NCBI GenBank assembly: GCA_018907035.1
Contig: JACCIC010000064.1
Location: forward strand, 434,001 to 498,000
Source: Sycobia sp. Sy_11
Lineage: Eukaryota; Arthropoda; Insecta; Hymenoptera; Epichrysomallidae
Reading direction: 5' to 3'
Length of the DNA: 64,000 bases
Under the pieces are notes generated by a model. That model did not search any database, had not been told where the DNA came from, and saw only the letters and a list, made by a program, of their open reading frames with translations. The translations under genes were made by a program, and so were the position numbers. Shown here piece by piece: positions 43,061 to 54,712 of this stretch (its first letter is position 1; every line of letters starts with the position of its first letter).

Positions 43061-43783
43061 AAATTTATAATTTTCATTATTCTTATCAGTAATGGTGTAA
43101 TTAAGTGTCAAAAGTTATGGTTGCAGAAGAGTTGGCTGGACGACGTTCGTAGATGTTAAATTTTTCCACTCTTAGTCTTCTGGCCACATCGTTCTGTAGA
43201 TATCTGTTGATGGCAGTCCGATCTTTTATGCATTAATGAATCTCATTAAAAACACGATCCGGATTTGATCTCTATTTCACTTCTGTTGCCTCATTAGTGT
43301 TTACTTCATCATTTCTATTTCAGCCGCTATCAAAATCATTCTAATATGGAAAAAATGGTGATTCAAAAGCTTTCAGCAATTCCCAGATTCCACAAAGTAA
43401 ATTATTTTAGTCTGATTGCGCAGTCGATAATCGGTTATTCCATCGACTAAACATTCCATTAATTTGTCCTGCGATATATTTATCGACAAATCCGTTGCAC
43501 TCAAAATTCTTTTAAATGTATAGTCGGTCGAAATTTTTTACTTGTGATTGCAAAAATTCAGCAAAAACATATATTGGATATCCACATTCAATGGTCATAC
43601 AAAACAATAACAGAGGTCGTCTATAGAATGCATTCACAACAAAGATAAAAGAGAAACACAAACAAAATGTTTCCAACTCAAAAATGCGTTTTGTGCTTGC
43701 TATCGCAAACAGCTATATTTATGCTATATTTCACTTTTGAATTTAAAGTCAGAATGTGGTTAAGAAATAAGTATTAAAACGTA
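43061..43783. other. AT-rich stretch, possibly more of the gypsy relic
   Basis: No motif is legible; the region lies on the 5' side of the minus-strand RT and may hold its decayed protease or gag. Confidence 0.3.
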
Positions 43784-44930
43784 CAGTCAGTAAAGTATGG
43801 GCGTGGTTGACTTTACTGACAGGTAATGAAAAATTTCTCCCTAAATCCTTCGCGAGCCGATAAAGGGAAGCTTTGTCCTTGTGTATTGTCAACAAAATTT
43901 CAGTTGTCGTTGATCTTTGGAAAGAGAATCACGTTAAACGTTATGGGTGCTAACTACGCATTTTGCTACGAGGCTGTGTTCCTTTGCATCCAGCCGAAAG
44001 GTCCTAAAGTGTCGCAATCAGTGGCTGTTAAATATATGAGAAAAGCGAGAATATTTGTACAGAAATGTGCACGGTGATATAAAGTGACTAGAAATGTCGA
44101 TGATTTACCAGAATGTGGCTCAATAGGAAAAGTGGACAAAAAAGATGAAGAAAGAATAATGAATCTGTTTTCGTGGAATTCTGCTTTAACACTGAGACGA
44201 GTACAAGCAAAATTGATTGCAAAAGATTTAAATATATCCTACGAAACTATCCGAACCCTTCTTTGTATTCATGGCCTGAAATGACGTAACACAATGAAGA
44301 ATCCTCTGTTGACAGATAAACTTGTGACATAGCATCTCGCTTGGGTGCATATAAGAATATTGGTAGAGATTTTGAAAATATTATTTTCACCGATGAATGT
44401 TCTAAATGGGCACTTTGCGTCCTCACGTGAGCCTGGTCAACTTCTACCAAGAGGTTTTTTTAGCAGACCGTAAAACACGGAATAAAGGTGCATCTTTGCG
44501 ACGGCTTCTCAAAGCAGACATTCGTCACTTTACACATCTTTATCAACCTACATAATAATGTAAATGCCGAGAAAATTATAAAAATCTATAAAAAGCCTTT
44601 ACTGCCATCTGCCAAACGATGGCTCATCAGAAAAAAGGAGATTGTATTCTGTAGGACAACGATCCTAAACACCGCAGCAAGCTCTGTACTATGTATAAGA
44701 CTCAATCTGGCATCGTTATTTTGGATTGGCTGTCGCAGTCGCTCGATGCAAACACTATTGCCATTATGTGAGCATATATTAAACAGAAGCTTCGTGGAAG
44801 ACGCACACACACACTTTGAAGCAGTTGTCTTACCAAATTCGTCGGATCTGAAGATTGTTGCCACTAGAATACACCGTCAAATTAGTAGATTACTTTTTAT
44901 AAGTAATCTTTTTTGAGTCCATCACAGTAG
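43784..44930 (+). pseudogene. Tc1-like transposase, decayed
   Basis: Words of a Tc1-type DDE transposase occur in order: VSQSVAVKYMRKARIF, LTLRRVQAKLIAKDLNISYE (44189 onward, second helix-turn-helix), TIRTLLCIHGLK, LAWVHIRI, FTDEC-like at 44390 (first catalytic aspartate), CDGFSKQTF and NNVNAEKIIKIYKK, a D-N-D-P-K-H-type block near 44660 in a shifted frame, and HTLKQLSYQIRRI near 44810. The sequence near 43784 (acagtcagtaaagtatgggc) may be the left terminus. Multiple stops; not functional. Confidence 0.7.
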
Positions 44931-45075
44931 CTTAATTAACGGTACATTATTTATAGGTATACGGGACTTTAAATTTTACGGTTCGAACTCATTCGGATTA
45001 TCCCTAATATATGGACTGATATTATAGATGACGCCTGAGTTTCCCATACATTAATTTCAGGGTCTGCTTTCCTTA

Positions 45076-45078
<3 letters not shown>

Positions 45079-45121
<43 letters not shown>

Positions 45122-45123
45122 AT
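45079..45123. repeat. (TA)n(TG)n microsatellite
   Basis: TA dinucleotides followed by TG dinucleotides, immediately left of a mariner terminus. Confidence 0.95.
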
Positions 45124-45126
45124 TAG

Positions 45127-46315
45127 GCTGTCAAATATCTCCCTTCCACTTTTTTGCTCTTCATTCAATGCTTTATAAAAAGTGTTACAGTGGTCGGATT
45201 TACTTCATCCAGACGGCAACTTCATAATACCCTTCTCGTAAAAACGCCTGTCCTTCTTTGTGAAGTACTCGGACAGCCACTTTTCAGAAGCTTCTTTTCA
45301 GTCCAACTTTACATCACCAAGGGCGTTCGACATGGACAGGAACAGATAGTAATCACTTGACGCTATGTCCGGGCTATATGGTGGATGCGATAAAACCTCT
45401 CATCCGAACTCCCGTAGCTTCTGACGAGTCATCAACGAAGTGTGTGGTCTGGCGTTGTCTTGGTGGAACACTTCACCCTTCCAGTTGTTAACAGTAGATG
45501 GTAGAATTAAGCGTTTGGCCATATGGGAGTAGCTCATAGTGGATGATTCCCTTCCAATCTCACCAAACACGCAGAAAAACCTTCCTGGCCGCCAATCACG
45601 GCTTGGCCACTGTTTGGGACGGTCCACCGGCCTTGGACCACGACCGTTTTCGCTTGATATTGTCGTATGTCATCCATTTTTCGTCGCCAGTCACCATCCG
45701 CTTCAAAAATGGGTCGAGATCGTTCCGTTTCGGCAACACATCGCAAGCGTTGATTCGGTCCAGGTTTTTTGCGTCAAATCATGCGGCAGCCACACATCAA
45801 GCTTTTTTTGTATACAGCCTTCTGCAGATGGTTTAAAATGGTTTGGTGACTAACTGTCATCTCCTGGGCGATGTCTCGAGATGCCACATGCCGGTCTAAA
45901 TCGATAAATTACATGATTTCATAAATATTCGTCGTCACAGGTCTTCCGACGGCTGGTTTATCCATGGTGTCGTTTCACCGGCTCTGAATCGTTAAAAATA
46001 TTCCTCTGCGGTTCCAAGTGATAGTGTGCTATCCCCTAAAATACCTCACGGAACGTTTTTCTAGCGGATTTGCCTTTGACAAAGGAAAACCTTGAAATAG
46101 CGCGAATTTCGGCGTGAGTGAACTCCATGTTTACACGTCTATAACTTTTGAACGCAATATTCAAATTAATCATGCACAGCATCGTTTTATACGTTATGTC
46201 AAGACCTTTCAAATGATGTATAGTATTGCCAGATACGAGCTCTGTAGCGCTTTGTACATAGCCGCGAAATCCATAAGACAAAAAGACGAAAGGATGATAT
46301 TTGACAACCTAATAT
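45127..46315 (-). mobile_element. Mariner (minus strand), dead, with clear termini
   Basis: The left end reads aggctgtcaaatatc and the right end is its complement, gatatttgacaacct, near 46294-46308. The transposase from about 46127 begins MEFTHAEIRAISRFSFVKG. It continues in broken frames through RPACGISRHRPGDDS and WRRKMDDIRQYQAK, and ends with an intact stretch 45627-45400 holding HQDNARPHTSLMTRQKL (second catalytic aspartate) and then a P-Y-S-P-D-type word. A different mariner subfamily from the others. Confidence 0.78.
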
Positions 46316-46359
46316 ATATATATTAGGTTTTCAAATATCTTCCTTTCGCCTTTTTGTCT

Positions 46360-46365
<6 letters not shown>
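46280..46365. repeat. Head-to-head mariner termini (palindromic junction)
   Basis: The right terminus of the mariner is followed, after tatatatat, by a second, outward-facing copy of the same terminus (aggttttcaaatatcttcc, then gcctttttgtctt). Together they form a near-perfect palindrome with about 35 bp arms. Confidence 0.8.

Positions 46366-46422
<57 letters not shown>
46366..46422. repeat. (AT)n microsatellite
   Basis: About 58 bp of AT, directly after the second mariner terminus. Confidence 0.95.
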
Positions 46423-46426
<4 letters not shown>

Positions 46427-49400
46427 GGGTAACTACTCTTTCTCATCTATTCGTTGATTCGTTTTTGAAAAAGCTATAGAGACAAAAACGAAAAGTATTG
46501 GTAAATTTGCTACTGAATAGACTGAAGTGTCATGGTAGCACTCAGACGTGCACGTATAAAATTTGCAAATTCTGATCGCAGTTTTATTATGGCATATTGT
46601 GATCGTTTTATTTCAATTTTTTCGATTGAATATGTTGTTACGATTGTCTTGGTTACCTCACGATGCAGTGCACTTGCAATGACTGCCATTATTCATCCTT
46701 GTCACCGCTAACAGCGCAATCATTCAGCCAAGGAGTCGACCATCTCCGAAGCACAGCCAAATATTAGGAAAATAACTATAGAAGTTATTATGAAGCCAGA
46801 AACGTGCAACTGAAGTACCTCCTTATTTTAAATTCTTGAAAAGATTAACACACTTGTATACAGTTGGGGCTACTTACGTGAGCTTAGGAATGAGACTGAA
46901 ACATTGTATCTGGTATGATAGGTCTTATCTCTTCGACGTCGGTGACTCCTCAATACAGCGATACTTCAGTGAACAGAAGAGGAGGGTGGAACTATAAGGC
47001 ATTTGATTTTTTACTTAGTATACATGAGCAGAGATAATATGCTGAGTTAGATAATTGATATAATTCTACAAGCGTTATAATGAAAACTATGAAGATAACT
47101 TAGAATCATTTTCTAATTTTTAATTTTTGAAATGAGTGACGCTACTATAGAAACATGGACAAATGCTTCATTAAAGCTTAGCCGTATTAGCTTAATCACT
47201 GAACAGATAAATGAATATTTAAAATTTCGGAATGTGATTACTCGACCAAACCATCCTTACCGAGATGCGTTTTTTCGATTACAGCTACTGATTACGCAAC
47301 AAACAAATAGAACTCATCTGTATTAATCACAATATCACTATTTCGTAGTTTTACTTGTTATCACAATTACTTGTTTTGTTGTTGATAGAGAACCTCTTTG
47401 TACTAACAAAGAGAACAGCAGTCGTATAATTGATTCGAGCTGCCATTTAGAATTGCATAAAATTTTAGTTTTTAAGTTGTGCAATGTTTCTCAAAACGTT
47501 AATGCCTCCGATCTTATGAGCCTTTCAAAAACGTTACCAAATGCAATGCTGTAGCTCGAATCATTCCTTGAATCAATTCCTGTTAAATTTCTTGATTGGC
47601 GAAAGAAATAATAATCTGACCGGATAAAACTAAAATTCTTATTAAATAAGGCTGTACGTTTTGTTCCCGCTTCTAATTTTTCCTATTGTTTTAGAAACTG
47701 GTATATAATGCATTCAATTGTAAATCTTCAAAAGGTGGATAAATGACTGAGACGGTAAATCAGAAAGTATTTAAATAAGAATTGTCTTAACGGCAAAGCA
47801 AATAAATATTTCTACGTAATGCTTTGTAGTTTTTAATCCTATTCTTTTTGAAAAAAAACGGGAAAATGGCCAGCGTAATCTAGTTCAGTAGAAAGCCGAA
47901 CCATCTAATTAATTTTTCGGTTAAGCTTCGTGTCTGATGGAAGTTACGCAGTGCAAATATACAATCTAAAAGGTTACATCGAATAATCCAAAACTTTATG
48001 ATACAGAAGTTTTTTCATAAATTGAATACCGCCGTTAAGATGGATCTTTTTGATGAAGATCTTCACGACTGATTGAATATTGCTCAGTCTAAGACAACAA
48101 TGAGTTTTGTCATCTCAAACTCATCTCAAACTCACTCTCGCCGAGTTTTTCGATAACGAAAAACCTTTATTTTCATTATTACTATTAGTTTCTTTCATTA
48201 GATTTGTTATTAAAAAAGCACGTTCATCATTTTGAGCGATTAAAATCCAGAAATAAAGACATTGCAGTGAAATTGGTATAAATGTGGCACTTCAAAACAC
48301 TTTACATATATGCCACTTCACAAATAAGAATTAATTGTCGAGTTTAAGGTTTAAAATAAAGAAAAGAAAAATTTCTTGATAAAGACATTAAAAATTATTA
48401 TTTTGTATATTTAAATAAATCAATTTAAACATGATACCAATCTGAAGGATGAAAATGCCCCCAAATGAAAATTTTATCATAATTTATATATCATATTCTA
48501 TGTATAGAGTTGATCAGTTTCTTGCCGATTGTATTTATAAAAAAAATCTTAAAATAGCTTTTGTGAAGTCCATTGTTCTTTTTGTTTATCACTATTATAA
48601 AAAGTATTAAATTTATTAATACAATGTTATACAATATCGAAAATATTTTCTGTCATTTAATGTTATATTTTTGCTTAATTTTTTGAAAACTAATTATATT
48701 AGTTGTTCTTTAAGAAGTATAATTTTGCATTTTTAATATTAGAAGTACATATACCTATGTTAGTCATTGCTATTGATTTGTCAACCAGAAAATGATTGCA
48801 AAAAATGGTGATTACGCGACTGAAAATAAGTTACTATTGAATATTGAAACGCAAATGAATTTTATTAGATGTGCAAGTAAGTTCTCCCTGTTTGTCAATA
48901 ACTCGGTACAACAGTTAAACATGATCGATTTTAATATATGAAAAGATCATGAACTAAGCTTAGACAAATCCGTTCAAATTCACTTAAAAACACTTAAATG
49001 GGCAAGAAACCCAAATTCGTCGTTATTACTCTTTGTACCTTTCGATTGTAGATGTTCAGCGTGATCAATAGTACCGTTGATTTGAAGACATCAAAAATTG
49101 ACTAGTATTCTGGATAGCCTCAAAATACCAACATTTCTACTACGAAGATATTTGAACTTTATTCGAAAGATGGCAAAATTTGCATTGAATTTGTTATTTA
49201 TAAATAGTATTTCACTACAAAATAGCATTTTCGTTAATCAAAATAGCGAGAACTTATTTCCGTACTTACTAAATCGATACAATTTACTTTAGCGGAACAC
49301 TAGAAATAGAACAATTACACTAAAATATTATACAGTTGGAATTATAGCTGACTTAAAAGGTTCGTAACTTAACATAACATTCTTTTGGTGCTAACTTTAA

Positions 49401-50144
49401 GAAAGAAATGGGTTGAAGTGTATCGAACTACGTAAGACTATGATGCTCGAAAAATATCGACACTGTATTCGCCAGAGCTAGCTCTTTTACTCTTTGATCT
49501 CTTGGTCACAAATGTTGAATATTGTAGATATTTCTATTAAACGCATCCGATTGTTAGTACTATAGTTGTAATAAAGTCTTGCTAAGTTCATTTGAGATCG
49601 CGATATTTATAATTATGCGATTATGCTACTGTTTCCATTCTCTTTCCATACTATATACATAGCTGCATTATGGATTACAAAGTACTATTTAGAATATTTT
49701 CTAACTTTGGAATTGGAATAATATTAACAAATCCAAATTGGAATAATATTAACATCTCTGAAACATGTCACAAAGAGTAGTCAAATTAGAAATGAAATGG
49801 TTATTCATAAGAATAAATCTTTGAACGTGGTAGTTATCCTGTTAGGACTAACTCGATAAAGAGCTCATTATTTTTCTGGAAAAATTTTGATTTTTTTCTA
49901 AATTTTTCTTATTATTTATAAGTATAATGAATATTTTGAATAGAAAAGAAAATTGATGCCAAAAGAATTTGTATATGGTATATTATTTTAGTTACATGTT
50001 AAAAGATAAAAAGACAATGCTAATTTATAATTAACACGAAATGAATAAGCTCTCTTTTGAACTATATTTAACAAACTGTTAATAAATACAAAAAATGCTT
50101 CCAGAATCTTAAATTTAGTTGACAGTTGGATCAGTTACAAAAAA
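46423..50144. other. Long AT-rich stretch without recognised genes
   Basis: About 3.7 kb with no transposon word, RNA gene or exon that I recognise. The only sizeable open frame is 47132-47326 (64 codons from ATG, no known motif, no conserved cysteines). It lies downstream of the CCT3 stop on the minus strand and may include that gene's 3' UTR near 50144-49900, where I did not find a canonical AATAAA. Confidence 0.45.
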
Positions 50145-50557
50145 TTAGTCTTTTAATGATTCATCAGAAGGTTGTGTTGATTGTAAACTATTTTCACCGG
50201 TATTTTTTTTACTGCCAGAAACAATATCATCAATTCGTAGCAACAGAATTGCTGTTTCTATGGCTGTTTTATAGGTTTGCAGTTTAACTGCAACCGGTTC
50301 CCAAATACCGAGACATGCCATATCGGCTAGTTCTCCAGATTCTCCATTAATACCCCATGTTGTTCCTCCAGTAGCATGCTTAGCTCTTAAAGCTGTTAAA
50401 ATTCTGACTGTATTAGCACCACAATTTTGAGCCAAAGTTCTTGGAATAATTTCTAAAGCTTGAGCTACAGCTTTGTAAGGCCACTGCTCAATTCCGGCAA
50501 GCCCATAAGCATTCTCGTTTAAAATATTGGATACCGCCATTTCCACAGCTCCACCAC
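50145..50557 (-). CDS. CCT3: T-complex protein 1 subunit gamma, last coding exon
   Basis: CCT3 is one of eight subunits of the cytosolic chaperonin TRiC/CCT, which folds actin, tubulin and other proteins using ATP. The exon starts after a clean acceptor (ttttatttttag) at 50558 and ends with the stop TAA at 50147-50145, giving about 137 residues. It opens GGGAVEMAVS, an equatorial-domain motif of group II chaperonins, then reads EQWPYKAVAQALEIIPRTL, AKHATGGTTWGINGESG, MACLGIWEPVAVKLQTYK and LLLRIDDIVSG, closely matching CCT3 C-termini, before a variable polar tail. The first codon is split (phase 1). There are no stops or frameshifts. Upstream exons should lie to the right but none was found up to 64 kb, so the preceding intron is long or this is an isolated duplicate. 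Confidence 0.93.
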
Positions 50558-51149
50558 CTAAAAATAAAATCATAATTTGTTCAAGAATAATAAAAATAAA
50601 TAAAAAATAATAGCTTTAACAATTATTTTAGCAAAGAGAAAAAACAGAAAACATAAATTTATATTTGAGATTCGTTTAGATCATTTGATTCAGAAAAATA
50701 TGAGTGTATGTGTTCAAGAAACATAATGTTCCGGCTCAGGATGACGGATGCAGTGTAGTAAATGAAACTCGTTAAAAAAATTTCAAATCAGAGAAATTTC
50801 GAAAGCTCAGTTTGTCTATAAAAAAGTGAGTTTAGGTCATGCACTAAAGACTAAACTAAGGTCAAGCCTTTGGCAGATCGGAGCATGAGGCCTTCAGGCG
50901 TCGTCCCGGCCCGGTACTGTAATGTGCATGGTAATTTTTTCTCTTTTTTAAAAAACGTTTAGAAGATTTCCTAAGTCTCAAAAATGTTTCTCTAGGCGAT
51001 TTTGGGGTTGCTGAACAGGATTCTGTAATCAAACTTTCAAAATTCAAAATGGCCATATTGAATTTTTATGTTAATGACAGAATCGAGTTCGGAGACCTAA
51101 ATAAAGTTAAGGACTCGCTTAGTTGTGCATGATTAATGAAAAAACATAT
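50558..51149. other. Sequence upstream of the CCT3 exon, likely intron
   Basis: No gene recognised; presumably intronic for CCT3. Confidence 0.45.
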
Positions 51150-51975
51150 GACCCCTACAGGGCCTGTAGTTGCAGACGCACGTGACAGACACGTGACTGT
51201 CCGCGCTATATTGCTTCGATTGAAGGAGGAAGCAATAAACTGATCATGGCAGCTGAAGCTCAGTTTGGCAATTCATAGAGCCAGGTAGATCCTCGATCCT
51301 CTCCCATACATCGAACGGGTAAGTGCGTTGGTACTTTGTCTCAGACTGTCGTAGTGTGCACTTCGACTCCGAAATAGTTTTGTAAAATTATATACTGATT
51401 TTTGTGTTCTGCTTGCTTTGCTTGTGTTCATGCTTGTTTTAGATTTAGTTATATTAAGTGTGCCTTGTACGCATGTGTAGTGTGTAAGCTTGGCTCATCA
51501 GCGGGACAAGGGACCTGGCCCTTTGATTTGATGATCAACGCGGATCCCCGATAAGGGCTCCCTGCGGCATTTTTGCCCAGTGGCCGCAGCTGTGGTGAGG
51601 AGTGTAACCGTATCTGAGATGTCGGGGTCGCAGCTAGGAGCAGTAGGTTATTGCGGAGCATTTCTTCCCCTTGGGAACCTCAGATGCTACGCAAGTATAC
51701 GTCCTCGCTGACGTTCGTTTCGCGTGTACATAGAAGTACTCCGCAAACAATCAGGGTAAGTCTTAAGCGATTTTTAGGTTAAGAAATTTTGCGTGTATTT
51801 TCGCGGGTAAATTATGTGCCTTTTCGGCTTTATTCGTAGTGTTACGTGTATGTAGACAACACTAATAGTGATAATTGTAGTGCGCACTATAAACATAAAT
51901 TTACGTAAATTAAATTCATTTGATTTCACGGCTTTTTCCTCCACTCGCCGAGTAGAGATTTTTTATGCCCTTTGT
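51150..51975 (+). repeat. Structured LTR-like/leader unit, copy 1
   Basis: 51465-51975 matches 62815-63325 in the same orientation, with equal spacing. The unit carries many hairpins: ctacagg/cctgtag (51155-51169), tattgcttc/gaagcaata (51209-51237), tcatca/tgatga around an inner stem (51495-51534), and ctgcggc/gccgcag near 51562-51589. A splice-donor-like gggtaagtc is at about 51748-51756, and both copies end with a short actc-nnn-gagt hairpin and a T-run before atgcc. There is no coding frame. I infer a non-coding leader or LTR of an LTR retroelement. Confidence 0.5.
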
Positions 51976-52188
51976 TGTGACAAAATAAAGAGACTATCAG
52001 AATGGTAAATTACATTTCCTCCTTTGATTTCTGCAAACCCGAACACGCAACCTCCTCAATGTAAGTAGAACTCTTCATCTTATATTGATTAAGTACAATT
52101 GTTGTTGTTAAAATTAATTACAAAATCATATGTAACACATTAAACATTTTATTTTATTTTTAATAAGAAGTAAAAAGATGAAACAAAG

Positions 52189-52190
<2 letters not shown>

Positions 52191-52240
<50 letters not shown>

Positions 52241-52241
52241 T
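52191..52241. repeat. (AT)n microsatellite
   Basis: AT dinucleotides of about 50 bp at the outer edge of the inverted-repeat arm at 52250. Confidence 0.95.
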
Positions 52242-52249
52242 TAAAATTA

Positions 52250-52745
52250 CTTTATACAAAAGTATAAAATTAGGCAAGTATGGTGTATTAGACATTTTAA
52301 TCATTTAAAAGGTCTTCTCTATAATGCATTGCATTTATCTAAACGATATTTTTTCTTAATTATACTTCAGTCACACGTAAAGATTCTTCATTCTTGAAAA
52401 AAGGTATAGCCTAAGATACTAATAAAATGACTTTTCAGAATTATTGTCAATTATTTCCAATTTCAGTAAAAGAAAGTATGGAAATCAATTTTTACATAGT
52501 CAACTATATGTAAATATGTATGAGTACCAACTCGTGTAAGTTTCAGAATTTAGATTATCTTAATCGATTTTATCAAAAGTTTATTGTATGTTTCGAAATT
52601 ATTACTTATTATTATTCAATAAAAAAGTTGGTTATTAAGATTTGTCTATGCACTCATTTCTTTATAACGTGGGAATACAGTATTATGACATTATAATTTA
52701 AAAGTTATTTTGACATGTACTTGCGGGCCCAGCTTTGCACAGTAT
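52250..52745. repeat. Left arm of a large diverged inverted repeat
   Basis: Roughly 75% complementary to 56045-56430, matched through blocks such as ctctataatgcatt, aataaaatgac, ttacatagt, gtttcgaaattatta, ataacgtgggaata and catgtacttgcgggccc. The left arm has about 100 bp extra. Confidence 0.75.
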
Positions 52746-53199
52746 TTGTTTAACAAGGAATTTGTAGATTCTATATTATTTAATTTTTTTATTTCCAAAA
52801 TACCTACCCATATAAAATTATACTGGGATCCTATTCATTCTGTGACATCATTCGACTCTCTTACACAAGTTATTTGAAAACCATTTAAAATCAGTTTAAA
52901 TTTCTTGTAATAATCGAAATCATTTATGAGAAAAATTATTTGAAATCTCTTGAAAAATCAGTTGAAAACCAGTTTTCAATAAATTATATTTCTTACCAAA
53001 TTAATAGAATCTTGTGAGAATACTGAAATTTTATCTGGGAAAGTAATTGCAATGTTATGAAAATGTAATTCCCGACTTGAGTAATGATGATTTTTCAAAT
53101 GTTTAGATTAATGCTTTTTAAGCAAAGATCATAGTGATCTTAGAAGTGATAGATTACATCAAGTTACAGATAGTGAATTTATCTACCGACAATAAATTA

Positions 53200-54485
53200 T
53201 TAGGAGTGTGAATAAGTCTTTCCCGTTTTTTGTAAGAGATGGCGCCACCAATACTGTGCGAGTATTCAATGGTTGCATATGTCATAATCAAAGCTTATTC
53301 ATATGTCAACAATTCCATACTAACACATTAGTTAAAATTTTTTCGCATCATAAATTTTTGATATCGTGAAAATGTCGAAATTTGAGCCGAGTCGATGTCA
53401 TTTGCGGGAAGTTTCACTTTATTGGTTCAATTTGAAGAAATCTGCTGCCGAGACGCATCGATTGCTTCAGGAGGCTTATGGAGAAGGTTGTGTCGATGAT
53501 TCAAGTGTTCGCGGATGGTTTCGACGCTTCAAAAGCGGTGATTTCGACGTGGAAGACAAGGAGTGTTCCGGGCGGCCGCAAATCTTTGAAGATCGAGAAT
53601 TGGCGACTTTGCTTGATGAAGATTCTTGTCAAACGCAAGAAGAACTTGCTGAAGCATTGGGAGTTGACCGAACAACCATTTCCAAGCGTTTGAAAGCCAT
53701 GGGAATGATCCAAAAGCAAGGAAATTGGGTGCCGTACGAACTGAAGCTGAGAGACGTCGAACGGCGTTTTTTCACTTGCGAACAGCTGCTTCAGCGACAT
53801 AAAAGAAAGGGTTTTCTGCATCGTACCGTGACTGGCGATGAAAAGTGGGTACGTTACGATAATCCGAAGCGAAGAAAATCATGGGGACTACCCGGCCATG
53901 CATCATCATCGACGGCCAAGCCAAATATTCATGGCGCCAAGCTCATGCTCTGTATATGGTGGGACCAGCTAGGTGTGGTTTACTATGAGCTTCTGAAACC
54001 GAATGAAAGGATCACAGGCAAGGTCTATCGACGACAATTGATGCGTTTGAGCCGCGCACTGCGAGAAAAACGGCCACAATACTCCGACAGGCACGACAAA
54101 GTTATTTTGCAACATGACAATGCTCGCCCACATGTTGCACCGCCGGTGAAAACATACTTAGAAACGCTCAAATGGGAAGTCCTACCCCACCCGCCGTATA
54201 GTCCAGACGTTGCTCCGTCTGATTACCATCTCTTCAGATCGATGACGCATGGCCTGGCTGACCAGCACTTCCATTCCTACGAGGAAGCCAAAAAATGGGT
54301 GGATGACTGGATAGAGGTCAAACCGGTCGAATTTTTTCGCAACGGGATTCGTATGTTGCCAGAAAGATGGGAAAAAGTTGTAGCTAGCGATGGCCAATAC
54401 TTTCAATAATTCATTTGTAACCATTTTTTCACAATAAACGCTCAAAATTTGAAAAAAAACAGGAAAGACTTATTCACACACCTGA
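53200..54485 (+). mobile_element. Mariner copy 2, structurally complete
   Basis: 1286 bp between TA dinucleotides at 53198-53199 and 54486-54487. Terminal inverted repeats of roughly 30 bp share gtgtgaataagtctttcc. It lies just right of the left arm of the large inverted repeat. It is about 98% identical to the copy at 18160. Confidence 0.96.
53372..54409 (+). CDS. Mariner transposase, intact DD34D
   Basis: The enzyme excises and reinserts the element at TA dinucleotides. I start at the ATG at 53372 because the frame's upstream codons begin with GTG; the protein is then 345 residues, the same length as Mos1. Two N-terminal helix-turn-helix regions (about residues 1-110) are followed by the linker motif WVPYEL (119) and the catalytic domain: D156 in TGDEKW, D249 in LQHDNARPH, D284 in APSDYHLF, with 34 residues between the last two. 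These positions equal those of Mos1. There is no stop or frameshift. It could be active, but point changes relative to the copy at 18 kb (such as KECSGRP against KERSGRP) could affect this. Confidence 0.95.
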   Translation: MSKFEPSRCHLREVSLYWFNLKKSAAETHRLLQEAYGEGCVDDSSVRGWFRRFKSGDFDVEDKECSGRPQIFEDRELATLLDEDSCQTQEELAEALGVDRTTISKRLKAMGMIQKQGNWVPYELKLRDVERRFFTCEQLLQRHKRKGFLHRTVTGDEKWVRYDNPKRRKSWGLPGHASSSTAKPNIHGAKLMLCIWWDQLGVVYYELLKPNERITGKVYRRQLMRLSRALREKRPQYSDRHDKVILQHDNARPHVAPPVKTYLETLKWEVLPHPPYSPDVAPSDYHLFRSMTHGLADQHFHSYEEAKKWVDDWIEVKPVEFFRNGIRMLPERWEKVVASDGQYFQ

Positions 54486-54712
54486 TATTTTATACAAAAA
54501 CAATATAACGATAGACAATTTTAAAAATGAATGTAGATTTAAAAATCTTGCTGACAGCACACATTACTAAAGTCATATTTGTTTCGCAATTTAACTAGAC
54601 TTATCGATAGAATTGCAATATTCAAGCAATTAGGAATTGATATAGATCGTAGATTATGTTATAGTAGATTTGAGTTTTTTTGATATAATAAAGCATTTGC
54701 GTTGATAAAAAT

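Noticed and set aside
53366..53371. GTG at 53366 as the mariner transposase start
   Set aside because: The gene is eukaryotic; the ATG at 53372 gives 345 residues and places the catalytic aspartates at the same numbers as Mos1.
53478..54445. Additional frames of 71, 106 and 87 codons inside mariner copy 2
   Set aside because: They are shadow frames of the transposase gene and recur in the same places in the copy at 18 kb.
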